In this document: positions 14,713 to 22,332 of the stretch, in pieces
Numbering within the stretch: the stretch's first letter is position 1
Layout of the letters: every line of letters starts with the position of its first letter
Program-made: the position numbers and the translations under genes
DNA from: Bacillota bacterium
GTDB lineage: Bacteria > Bacillota > Syntrophomonadia > Syntrophomonadales > Syntrophomonadaceae
Direction: 5' to 3'
Length of the DNA: 27,763 bases
NCBI GenBank assembly: GCA_023395515.1
Contig: JAEWZB010000069.1
Coordinates: forward strand, 1-27,763
The notes under the pieces: model-generated
What the model was told of the DNA's origin: nothing
Databases searched by the model: none
The model's input: the letters and a program-made list of their open reading frames with translations, nothing else

Positions 14713-14741
14713 CTGAAAATGGGCTGAATCTAAGCTGAAAG
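14713..14741 (-). promoter_or_regulatory. Tandem direct repeats, predicted response-regulator box
   Basis: On the plus strand CTGAA starts at 14713, 14724 and 14735, exactly 11 bp apart; on the minus strand this reads WTTCAG three times. A fourth degenerate copy, ATTCCA, lies one step further upstream. Direct repeats at 10-11 bp spacing are typical OmpR/PhoB-family binding sites. They sit 55-80 bp upstream of the first gene of the operon that encodes such a regulator, so autoregulation is likely. Confidence 0.6.
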
Positions 14742-14755
14742 TTTATGGAATGCAA
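14727..14755 (-). promoter_or_regulatory. Candidate promoter of the exporter and two-component operon
   Basis: The minus strand has TTGCAT (14750-14755) and TAGATT (14727-14732) separated by 17 bp. The direct-repeat box would overlap its spacer and -10, suggesting repression. An alternative -10, TATAGC (14680-14685), lies downstream of the repeats and would put them in an activator position, but it lacks a well-spaced -35. Confidence 0.35.
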
Positions 14756-14758
14756 GTA

Positions 14759-14840
14759 AATTCCCGGTATTATATGCAAATTGCAGAATCTGCTAAAAGT
14801 CATAAAGCGAGATTCTTTTTTATGCTTTTTGCTTTTCCCC
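14759..14840. other. Gene-free spacer between the disA terminator and the exporter promoter
   Basis: No gene is seen here. On the plus strand, AGAATC near 14785 and GATTCT near 14811 followed by a T-run could form a loose hairpin, but no plus-strand gene leads into it. The stretch mainly separates the disA terminator from the macA promoter region. Confidence 0.35.
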
Positions 14841-14881
14841 AAAGAAAAACCCGCTTCCAGACTTAACGTTCTGAAAACGGG
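14841..14881 (-). terminator. Strong terminator after disA
   Basis: On the minus strand a 12-bp stem with two G-U pairs (arms 14870-14881 and 14850-14861) and an 8-nt loop is followed by TTTTTCTTT. It lies about 58 bp after the disA stop and insulates the backbone operon from the exporter operon downstream. Confidence 0.88.
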
Positions 14882-14938
14882 CTTTGTCTACATATTAGAG
14901 GGAAAATTAGATTTCCCTACTCTCATTTAAAATTGACC

Positions 14939-16009
14939 TTATACCATATATTCCAGTAATAGCTGTTCTTGCATCCTTTTCAAACCATTCTTAATGGACC
15001 TGGCTCTAACCTCACCTATACCTTCGACTTCGTCTAATTCTTCAATAGAAGCTCTTAAAATATGACTTAGTAAAGCAAAGCGATCTACCAGGTTTTCTAT
15101 AATAGGTACCGGTATACGGGGGAGCTTTTGCAGCATCCGGTACCCCCGGGCCGATACTTGCTGGTCCAGATGACTGGTAGTAGTTCCTAACCCTAAGAGT
15201 TTAGCAATATATACCGAATCAGAAATATCTTCTTCAAAAGCCTTAAGCATGGTATTTATTAATTCCTCCGGGGTTCTTTCTTCGGTTTTACTATAATCCT
15301 GGATTATATAAAGAGCTTCATCTTTTACATTAGTTACCATTTCATCTAACTGCATTTTTACTAATCTACCTTCAGTACCTAATTCAATAATATAATTTTC
15401 AATCTCGTCTGCTATATGCAGGACTCGTATACTTCTTCTTAAAACTTCACATACCTCAGAGACATTGACCATATCCTCAAACTCCAGACCACCTAAGCGC
15501 TGCAACTCTCGAAACATAACATTACGGTATTTTTCTAAAGTTTGTAAAGCTTGATTAGCCTTGACCAAAATTGAAGGTAAATCACGTAAACGATAAATAA
15601 TGTTGCCCTGATAGAGAGTAACAACCTTACGCCTTTGCGAAATAGCTACAACCAGTTCACCACTTTGACGGGCCACCCGCTCCGCCGTACGATGCCTAAT
15701 GCCAGTTTCACGAGATATAATACCTGCGTCAGGGTCTAATTGGGCATTAGCTACCAGGATACGGGTAGCATTAGTATTCATAATAATAGCTCCATCCATT
15801 TTGGCCAGTTCATACAGCCGGGCCGGGGTATATTCACAATCAATATTAAATCCACCACTAACTAATTTCATCAGTTCCGGTGAATCACCGACTACAATTA
15901 ATCCCCCCGTATTAGCCTGTAATACGTTCTCTATCCCAACTCTAAATAAGGTCCCCGGAGCTAACTTCTGTAAAGAGTCTTTAAACCTGCCCTGGTAAAT
16001 ATCTTCCAC
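14939..16009 (-). CDS. disA: Diadenylate cyclase and DNA-integrity scanning protein
   Basis: DisA condenses two ATP into c-di-AMP and slows this activity when bound to branched DNA. The 356-aa length is normal. The N-terminal DAC domain carries DGA (72-74) and the RHR motif (105-107) in TGIRHRTAERV. A helical spine follows, then a C-terminal helix-hairpin-helix DNA-binding region with EVEGIGEVRARSIKNGL. The start is GTG, preceded by GGAGGG 8 nt upstream inside the radA 3' end, only 4 bp after the radA stop, so the two genes are translationally linked. radA-disA adjacency is classic in Firmicutes. Confidence 0.97.
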   Translation of the reverse strand: MEDIYQGRFKDSLQKLAPGTLFRVGIENVLQANTGGLIVVGDSPELMKLVSGGFNIDCEYTPARLYELAKMDGAIIMNTNATRILVANAQLDPDAGIISRETGIRHRTAERVARQSGELVVAISQRRKVVTLYQGNIIYRLRDLPSILVKANQALQTLEKYRNVMFRELQRLGGLEFEDMVNVSEVCEVLRRSIRVLHIADEIENYIIELGTEGRLVKMQLDEMVTNVKDEALYIIQDYSKTEERTPEELINTMLKAFEEDISDSVYIAKLLGLGTTTSHLDQQVSARGYRMLQKLPRIPVPIIENLVDRFALLSHILRASIEELDEVEGIGEVRARSIKNGLKRMQEQLLLEYMV

Positions 16010-16013
16010 CCAA

Positions 16014-17366
16014 TCATCCCTCCGTCAGTATACTAATAAACTTTTCTATAGTATTTACCTCTATTATTTCTAAATTAATGTCTAAGTTCTTTCTCCCGGT
16101 AATTTGTGGAACAATAGCCTTTTTAAAACCTAACTTTTCCGCTTCTTTTAACCGTACTTCCAGATTAGGCACTGACCTGATCTGGCCTGATAACCCAATT
16201 TCTCCGATAAAAAGAATATCACCGGATAAATATATTTCCCCGTAGCTAGATACTATAGCTGCCGCAATAGCCAGGTCCATACCCGGATCTCTTAAAAAAA
16301 CTCCCCCTGCTACTTTCAAATACACATCATAAGTGGAAAACTGATACCCTTTTCTCTTTTCCAAAACAGCAATAATAAGCGCTAGACGGTTTTGGTCAAT
16401 ACCAGAGGCCATTCTGCGGGCATATCCCGGCCCCGATAAAGTTACCAAGGATTGAACTTCGATTAATAGCGGTCTCGATCCTTCGAAACTGGCTCCTATA
16501 GCTACTCCTGAAACCTTAACCTCCCTGGAGGTTAAAAACAAATAGGAAGGGTCGGGAATCTCCATAAGACCTAGAGCCGTCATTTCCATAATCCCTATTT
16601 CATCGGTGGAGCCAAATCTATTTTTAATACCTCTTAATAACCTAAAGGCATAATTCTTTTCTCCTTCAAAATAAACCACCACATCTACCATATGTTCTAA
16701 AACCTTGGGCCCGGCAATGGCTCCTTCTTTAGTTACATGGCCGATTAAGAAAACGGCTTTCTCCATTTTTTTAGCTATTTCCATTATCTTAGCTGTACAT
16801 TCGCGCAATTGTGAGACACTGCCCGGAATAGAAGCCAAATTGGGCGTAAAAACAGTCTGAATTGAATCAATAATGATTAAATGGGGGTCAATTTCTTCTA
16901 CATATTCCTTTAATAAATCAATATTTTGCTCATTACTTAAATAAATATCGGCATTATTTATTCCTAACCTAAGGGAACGTAAACGAATTTGTTTTAGACT
17001 TTCCTCCCCCGAAATATATAATACTTTTCGATCAGGCCCGGCAATATGGTTAGATACTTGTAATAGAATAGTTGATTTACCTATACCAGGGTCGCCTCCT
17101 AATAAAACCAGAGATCCCGGTACAATACCTCCTCCCAGCACTCGGTCTAATTCCGCTATCCCCGAAGAGAACCGGTAAACTTCTTCGTTATTTATAGAAT
17201 TTAAAGGCAGAGCCTCTACTTTCTTAATACCATGCTGGACGGCTTTTTTTTCTACTACCTCTTCAATGAGGGTGTTCCAACTACCACAACCAGGACATCG
17301 GCCTAACCACTTATATGCTTCATAACCACATTCATTGCAAACATACTTAGTAGTAGTTTTACCCAT
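16014..17366 (-). CDS. radA: DNA repair protein RadA (Sms)
   Basis: RadA is a RecA-like, DnaB-type ATPase that promotes branch migration in recombination. At 450 aa it shows a C4 zinc finger (C10, C13, C24, C27), Walker A GDPGIGKST (91-99), the RadA-specific KNRFG motif (248-252) and a C-terminal Lon-protease-like domain. I place the start at 17366, where GGAGAG (17371-17376) precedes the ATG. An upstream in-frame ATG at 17387 would add seven residues and place the SD inside the coding region. The gene is 157 bp downstream of clpC and directly upstream of disA. Confidence 0.97.
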   Translation of the reverse strand: MGKTTTKYVCNECGYEAYKWLGRCPGCGSWNTLIEEVVEKKAVQHGIKKVEALPLNSINNEEVYRFSSGIAELDRVLGGGIVPGSLVLLGGDPGIGKSTILLQVSNHIAGPDRKVLYISGEESLKQIRLRSLRLGINNADIYLSNEQNIDLLKEYVEEIDPHLIIIDSIQTVFTPNLASIPGSVSQLRECTAKIMEIAKKMEKAVFLIGHVTKEGAIAGPKVLEHMVDVVVYFEGEKNYAFRLLRGIKNRFGSTDEIGIMEMTALGLMEIPDPSYLFLTSREVKVSGVAIGASFEGSRPLLIEVQSLVTLSGPGYARRMASGIDQNRLALIIAVLEKRKGYQFSTYDVYLKVAGGVFLRDPGMDLAIAAAIVSSYGEIYLSGDILFIGEIGLSGQIRSVPNLEVRLKEAEKLGFKKAIVPQITGRKNLDINLEIIEVNTIEKFISILTEG

Positions 17367-17387
17367 ATAGCTCTCCTTTAAAATCAT

Positions 17388-17523
17388 TATAATACTAAAC
17401 TATACTCTATTTTAATAGTAAAATCTCTCCAATGGTAATTTTTTGCTTAAAATTATTAAGCGCGCTAGACGTAGTAAGGCGGCTCAAGGCCGCCTGTACG
17501 TTTGACTTCTAGTATCTAACTGC
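17388..17523. other. clpC-radA intergenic spacer
   Basis: This gap holds no gene. It contains the second GC-rich palindrome (17469-17501), here extended by outer ACGTA/TACGT arms. No U-tract follows on the minus strand, so a clpC terminator is not convincing and transcription may continue into radA. Confidence 0.45.
17469..17501. repeat. GC-rich palindrome, copy 2
   Basis: AGGCGGC (17477-17483) pairs with GCCGCCT (17489-17495) around TCAAG. The outer arms ACGTA (17469-17473) and TACGT (17497-17501) extend the stem. The core matches the palindromes at both ends of the window. Confidence 0.6.
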
Positions 17524-20010
17524 TTAAGAAACCTTTTTTACCACTATAGCGTCATTTTCAACATCTACTAAAATCTTATCTCCTACTACGAGATTTCTTT
17601 TTAATATTTCTTCTGCTACCGAATCTTCCACTAATTTCTGGATAGCCCGTTTTAAAGGTCGAGCTCCAAAGTCTAAATCAAAGCCTTCTTTAAGAATAAA
17701 ATCTTTAGCTTTATCACTTATTTCTAACCCAAAACCATTTTCTTTAATTCTTTCATTCAAGTCACCTACTAATAAGTCGATAATTTGTTTTAACTGGCCT
17801 TCTCCCAGGCTATGGAAAACAATTATTTCATCAATACGGTTTATGAATTCGGGCCGGAAAGTGTGCTTCATTTTTTCCATAACCCGATCCTTCATCTGGG
17901 TGTAATTTTCCGCTTCATCTTGAGTGCTATTAAAGCCTACCTTTTTGCTATTTTTAATCGAGTCGGCCCCTACATTAGAGGTCATGATAATTACGGTATT
18001 ACGAAAATCTACTGTACGTCCTTGCCCATCAGTCAATCTGCCATCTTCCAGAACTTGCAAGAGAATATTAAATACTTCCGGATGGGCTTTTTCAATTTCA
18101 TCTAACAGAATTACTGAATAAGGCTTGCGTCTGACCTTTTCGGTTAACTGGCCCCCTTCATCATAACCTACATATCCGGGCGGAGAACCAATCATTCTAG
18201 CTACCGCATGTTTTTCCATATATTCTGACATATCCAGGCGAATAATAGCTTCTTCACTGCCAAACATAGCCTCGGCTAAAGCCCGGGCTAATTCGGTTTT
18301 GCCTACCCCGGTCGGCCCTAGAAATACGAAGGAGCCAATGGGACGTTTAGGGTTTTTAAGCCCGGCTCTGGCCCGGCGTACCGCTCTGGCCACAGCTTTA
18401 ACCGGCTCATCTTGACCAATAACCCTTTGGTGTAATACTTCTTCTAAATTTACAAGTCTTTCACTTTCTTCAGCAGCTAATTTACTTACTGGAATACCCG
18501 TCCAACTGGAAACAATATCTGCGATTTCTTCTTCACCGACTCCTCCTAGCTGCAGACTTCTTTTATTAACCCATTCCTTACGCTCATTTTCAATAGCATC
18601 TTTTAGTTTTTGTTCCTCATCCCGAAGCCGGGCCGCTTTCTCATACTCCTGGGCATTAATGGCTTCCTCTTTTTCCTTAATAACTTCTTCTAATATTTGT
18701 TCCTGATTTTTCAGCTCATCAGGCAGAACATAATTAGCTAACCTTACCTTAGAAGAGGCTTCATCAATCAAATCGATGGCCTTATCAGGTAAAAATCGGT
18801 CCGTAATATAGCGGGCTGATAACCGGGCGGCTGCTTCTATGGCCTCATCACTGATCTTAACTCCATGATGAGCTTCATAGCGGTCGCGAAGCCCTTTTAA
18901 TATTTCAATACTTTCTTCAATACTAGGCTCATCTACAATAATAGGCTGAAATCTTCTTTCTAAAGCGGCATCCTTTTCGATATTTTTACGGTATTCGTTT
19001 AAAGTAGTAGCACCTACACATTGAAACTCTCCTCTGGCTAGGGAAGGTTTTAAAATATTAGCCGCATCTATAGCCCCTTCGGCAGCTCCGGCTCCTACGA
19101 TAGTGTGCAATTCATCAATAAATACTATAATATCCCCGGCGCTTCTTATTTCATTTACAATCTTGGTTAAACGGTCCTCAAATTCACCCCTATATTTAGT
19201 TCCGGCAATCATGCTGGATAAGTCCAGGGCTATTACCCTTTTATTACAAAGTATTTCCGGTACTTTATTCTCATGAATTCTTTGGGCTAAACCTTCTACC
19301 ACAGCAGTTTTACCTACTCCCGGGTCTCCGATTAACACCGGATTATTTTTAGTCCGGCGGGATAATATTTGTACTACCCTTTCAATCTCTTTATCCCGGC
19401 CGATAACCGGGTCTAATCTGCCCTCCGCAGCATCTTGGGTTAAATCGCGGCTAAAAGAGTCTAGAGTCGGAGTTTTACTTTTACCCTTTCTCTTGCCGGC
19501 GGCCGGGTTAATCATACTAGGAGATGGTTCTTGATTATGATGCCCGCTGTTAGGATTATAGCTGGCTTCCCCTCCCATCAGTAACATAACTTGTTCTCTG
19601 ACTTCATCTAATCTTACTCCCATGGAAATAAGAACTTGCCCGGCAATGCCCTCTTCTTCCCGCAGTAAGGCTAACAGGATATGTTCTGTACCCACATAGT
19701 TCACCCCTTGCAAACGGGCTTCGTCAAAAGACAGATTAAATACTTTCTTCGCCCGGGGAGTAATGGGTAAATCTCCTTCAGCCTCTTCCATATAAGCGGC
19801 ATTTTCCCCAATCATTTTAGTTACTTCCAGTCTCACCTTACTTAAGTCTATACCTAAGCTTAACAAAGCCTTAGCTCCAATTCCTTCACCTTCGCGCAAC
19901 AAACCTAATAATATATGTTCAGTTCCTATGGCAGGATGATTAAGTGCTTTTGCTTCTTCTTGAGCATGCATAACTGCATTTTTAGCTCTTTGGGTAAATC
20001 TTCTAAACAT
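17524..20010 (-). CDS. clpC: ATP-dependent Clp protease ATPase ClpC
   Basis: ClpC unfolds proteins, including McsB-marked phospho-arginine substrates, for ClpP. The 828-aa protein has a double Clp-N repeat (1-145), AAA+ domain D1 with Walker A GDPGVGKT (228-235) and Walker B VFIDE (296-300), a middle domain with a UVR-like stretch (about 445-475), and domain D2 with Walker A GPTGVGKT (565-572). The C-terminal ClpB-D2 region is intact. A linker at about 146-185, rich in Ser, Asn, Pro and Lys, separates Clp-N from D1. It ends the ctsR-mcsA-mcsB-clpC operon and follows mcsB by 13 bp. Confidence 0.98.
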   Translation of the reverse strand: MFRRFTQRAKNAVMHAQEEAKALNHPAIGTEHILLGLLREGEGIGAKALLSLGIDLSKVRLEVTKMIGENAAYMEEAEGDLPITPRAKKVFNLSFDEARLQGVNYVGTEHILLALLREEEGIAGQVLISMGVRLDEVREQVMLLMGGEASYNPNSGHHNQEPSPSMINPAAGKRKGKSKTPTLDSFSRDLTQDAAEGRLDPVIGRDKEIERVVQILSRRTKNNPVLIGDPGVGKTAVVEGLAQRIHENKVPEILCNKRVIALDLSSMIAGTKYRGEFEDRLTKIVNEIRSAGDIIVFIDELHTIVGAGAAEGAIDAANILKPSLARGEFQCVGATTLNEYRKNIEKDAALERRFQPIIVDEPSIEESIEILKGLRDRYEAHHGVKISDEAIEAAARLSARYITDRFLPDKAIDLIDEASSKVRLANYVLPDELKNQEQILEEVIKEKEEAINAQEYEKAARLRDEEQKLKDAIENERKEWVNKRSLQLGGVGEEEIADIVSSWTGIPVSKLAAEESERLVNLEEVLHQRVIGQDEPVKAVARAVRRARAGLKNPKRPIGSFVFLGPTGVGKTELARALAEAMFGSEEAIIRLDMSEYMEKHAVARMIGSPPGYVGYDEGGQLTEKVRRKPYSVILLDEIEKAHPEVFNILLQVLEDGRLTDGQGRTVDFRNTVIIMTSNVGADSIKNSKKVGFNSTQDEAENYTQMKDRVMEKMKHTFRPEFINRIDEIIVFHSLGEGQLKQIIDLLVGDLNERIKENGFGLEISDKAKDFILKEGFDLDFGARPLKRAIQKLVEDSVAEEILKRNLVVGDKILVDVENDAIVVKKVS

Positions 20011-20023
20011 ATGAATTCCTCCT

Positions 20024-21079
20024 TTATTTAACTAACTTTTCTTTAATTACTCCGGCCCGAACAATATCTCTATCTATGGCATCCATTTCCTTGCCGGTTT
20101 TCTTCTGTAAATGGGCCGGCCTTATAGCTACTACCAGTTCATTTAAGGCAAAAGTTTTTATTCCCTCAACTAGTCTTAAATCCACCCCTAAACGTACATC
20201 AGATAAATGTTTTAAGGCTTCATTGGAAGTCATAATTTTAGCATTGGTTAAAATACCATAAGCTCGGCCAATTCGGTCATCTAACTGGTATTTCATTTCC
20301 TCTTGCAGTCTTTTTCTCATTAGTCTTTCCTGTTCTACAATTTGCCCGACAATAACAGTTAAATTATTTAAAATATCATCCTCAGTTTGCCCTAAGGTAA
20401 CTTGATTAGATATCTGAAAGAAGTTGCCTAATACTTCCGAATGTTCCCCATATAGCCCCCTAACCGTCATACCTAGCTGATTAATATTTTGAAATATACG
20501 GTTAGCCTGGCCGCTTATACTTAAAGCCGGTAAATGAACCATAACCGAGGCCCGCATTCCCGTGCCCACATTAGTCGGACAAGAGGTTAAGTAGCCTCTT
20601 CTTTCATCAAAAGCAAAATCCAGATAGTTTTCTAATAAATCATCTATCTCTTGGGCCTTTTGGTAACAATCGGCAATTTGTAAGCCCGGCAATAAACACT
20701 GGATTCTAAGATGATCTTCCTCATTTATCATAATGGCTATTAAACCATCACTATTAACTAATAAGCCTTGAAATTCCCGTTCTGATTTAGCATGTTCGGG
20801 ACTGATTAAATGCTTTTCCATTAAAATTTGCTTATCCAGGGCGGTTATTTGGTCGAAAGTTATCAAATCAAAATCTTTTATCTTAGTTTTATGCCACGCT
20901 GCTTTTATGGCTGCCAAAACCTTAACCCCCGACTCAGTATCTAGTAGATGAGGAAAAGGCATTAACCTTAAATTACGGGCCAACCTAATCCGGCTGCTGA
21001 TTACAATATCTGATTCCGGACCTTTATCAGCATCCATCCAGCCCGCATAACTACTATTTAAGAGGTCATTTACATTCAT
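20024..21079 (-). CDS. mcsB: Protein-arginine kinase
   Basis: McsB phosphorylates arginines on proteins, marking them for ClpC-ClpP and inactivating CtsR under stress. The 351-aa length is normal. Guanidino-kinase hallmarks are SSRIRLARN (28-36), NEEDHLR (119-125), the RRGYLTSCPTNVGTGMRAS segment (160-178) and the RGLYGEHSE loop near residue 210. The C-terminal helical domain that binds phospho-arginine and substrate is present. The ATG has a GGAGG SD upstream. It lies between mcsA and clpC, the conserved operon order. Confidence 0.97.
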   Translation of the reverse strand: MNVNDLLNSSYAGWMDADKGPESDIVISSRIRLARNLRLMPFPHLLDTESGVKVLAAIKAAWHKTKIKDFDLITFDQITALDKQILMEKHLISPEHAKSEREFQGLLVNSDGLIAIMINEEDHLRIQCLLPGLQIADCYQKAQEIDDLLENYLDFAFDERRGYLTSCPTNVGTGMRASVMVHLPALSISGQANRIFQNINQLGMTVRGLYGEHSEVLGNFFQISNQVTLGQTEDDILNNLTVIVGQIVEQERLMRKRLQEEMKYQLDDRIGRAYGILTNAKIMTSNEALKHLSDVRLGVDLRLVEGIKTFALNELVVAIRPAHLQKKTGKEMDAIDRDIVRAGVIKEKLVK

Positions 21080-21090
21080 AATCCCACCTC

Positions 21091-21600
21091 CTATTCTAAA
21101 TCCTTTTCCATTTTCTTAATGGCATCTCTTATTTCGGCGGCTTTTTCATATTCTTCATTTCCTACGGCCTTTTGTAATTTATGTTTTAACTCATCAATTT
21201 TTTTCTTTAAGAGCACTTTTTCGCCCCCCCGTACCGGTATTCTTCCTATGTGTTCACTATTACCATGGATTCTGCGCAAAGTCGGTTCTAATTCCTGTTC
21301 AAAAGCTTGGTAACATTCGGAACAACCCAACTTACCTGTATGTCTTATATCACTAAAATTCATTTGGCAATTAGGGCAGCTAAGCCTGGAGTTAACTGGT
21401 TTTATGCCGGGCATATTATAATTATTGCCTAAAAAACTGCCTAATAAATTAGGTATAGAAAAGTTATTATCTATATCAAATAATAAGGCACCTTTTTGGG
21501 CGGCACATTCTTCACACAAATGGGTTTCACTTTTCTTACCTTGAATATTTTGGGTAAAATGAACTGTGGCCGGTTTAGCTTTACATTCATCACAATACAT
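21091..21600 (-). CDS. mcsA: McsA, activator of McsB
   Basis: McsA is a zinc-binding activator of the McsB kinase and adaptor of CtsR control. At 169 aa it has four CxxC pairs (C3/C6, C29/C32, C75/C78, C93/C96), enough for two zinc sites, and a C-terminal UVR motif (about 133-168) likely to contact ClpC. The length and motif spacing are typical. It starts at ATG behind AGGAGG, 20 bp after ctsR, and is followed by mcsB after 11 bp. Confidence 0.96.
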   Translation of the reverse strand: MYCDECKAKPATVHFTQNIQGKKSETHLCEECAAQKGALLFDIDNNFSIPNLLGSFLGNNYNMPGIKPVNSRLSCPNCQMNFSDIRHTGKLGCSECYQAFEQELEPTLRRIHGNSEHIGRIPVRGGEKVLLKKKIDELKHKLQKAVGNEEYEKAAEIRDAIKKMEKDLE

Positions 21601-21620
21601 AAAAAATCCCTCCTTTTATG

Positions 21621-22049
21621 TTATTTAGTGAAATCCTCCAGGGCATTTCTTATAGTCTTAAATAAGCGGTTTTTTTCCGGAGCTTTTAAATCTTTAAAAG
21701 CGTAGACTACTAAATGCTTTAATAACTCATTCTCATTTTTAGTAATATCTTTTTGTTTATACAATTGGTCAATAAATTCAAATAAATCATTACGGTTAAT
21801 TTCGACTATAGGGTCATCTTCGTCAATAAACTTAGTAATCCTTACATAACCTTTCCCACCTCTGCGGCTTTCTGCTAAGTAGCCCTCGTTTTCTGTAAAA
21901 CGGGTATTAATTACATAAGTGACCTGTGATGGAACACAACTAAAAGTTTCGGCCAGCTCCACCCGTTGGATTATTATTTGCTGATTATCACTACGTTCAA
22001 TCAGAACCTTGAGATATTGTTCTATCTTATCTGCCAAACTTTTTTTCAA
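21621..22049 (-). CDS. ctsR: Class III stress gene repressor CtsR
   Basis: CtsR is a dimeric winged-HTH repressor of clp genes that senses heat and is released after McsB action. At 142 aa it starts MKKSLADKIEQYLKVLIERS. The HTH is at about 26-50 (VELAETFSCVPSQVTYVINTRF), and the Gly-rich wing RRGGKGYVRI, which holds the thermosensing loop, follows. The start is TTG at 22047-22049 behind GGGAG; no in-frame ATG fits better. Two predicted CtsR operators lie directly upstream, so it is autoregulated. It is the first gene of ctsR-mcsA-mcsB-clpC. Confidence 0.96.
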   Translation of the reverse strand: MKKSLADKIEQYLKVLIERSDNQQIIIQRVELAETFSCVPSQVTYVINTRFTENEGYLAESRRGGKGYVRITKFIDEDDPIVEINRNDLFEFIDQLYKQKDITKNENELLKHLVVYAFKDLKAPEKNRLFKTIRNALEDFTK

Positions 22050-22081
22050 TTTAAAGCTCCCTTTCCACTTCCTTGACTTTG

Positions 22082-22098
22082 TTTGACCTTATTTGACC
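22082..22098 (-). promoter_or_regulatory. CtsR operator, proximal
   Basis: The minus strand reads GGTCAAATAAGGTCAAA, a perfect match to the CtsR heptad repeat RGTCAAANANRGTCAAA. It lies just after the predicted -10 and about 33 bp upstream of the ctsR TTG. A third, degenerate heptad (AGTCAAG) follows at about 22074-22080. Confidence 0.88.
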
Positions 22099-22107
22099 TT
22101 TAGCTAT

Positions 22108-22135
22108 ATTTTAAATTTATTTCACTATAATGCAA
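22108..22135 (-). promoter_or_regulatory. ctsR operon promoter
   Basis: The minus strand has TTGCAT (22130-22135) and TAAAAT (22108-22113) separated by 16 bp. The proximal CtsR box lies immediately downstream, ideal for repression. An overlapping alternative -10 is possible in this AT-rich stretch. Confidence 0.5.
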
Positions 22136-22175
22136 ACCTTAATATTAGACGATTATTAACTAAGAATTTAATTTA

Positions 22176-22192
22176 TTTGACTTTATTTAACT
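22176..22192 (-). promoter_or_regulatory. CtsR operator, distal
   Basis: The minus strand reads AGTTAAATAAAGTCAAA, matching the CtsR consensus with one change (C to T) in the first heptad. It lies about 80 bp upstream of the proximal box, on the other side of the predicted promoter. Confidence 0.65.
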
Positions 22193-22273
22193 AATGCTCT
22201 GTAATTCTATTTTTTCCATTTTTTTAGGTAATAAACCGGGGAAATTTAAAACCTAATGAGGTTAGGGTGAAAT

Positions 22274-22306
22274 GCAAAAATAGGAAACGGCGCCGGCCGT
22301 TTCCTA
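22274..22306 (-). terminator. Terminator after the FtsA-like gene
   Basis: TAGGAAACGG (22281-22290) pairs perfectly with CCGTTTCCTA (22297-22306), with a 6-nt loop. On the minus strand a TTTTTGC tract follows (22274-22280). It lies 26 bp after the stop of the FtsA-like gene and separates it from the heat-shock operon. Confidence 0.85.
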
Positions 22307-22332
22307 TACTGGTGATAAGATAAATTAAATGG

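Noticed and set aside
17469..17501. The palindrome after clpC as an intrinsic terminator
   Set aside because: The hairpin is good but no U-tract follows on the minus strand.
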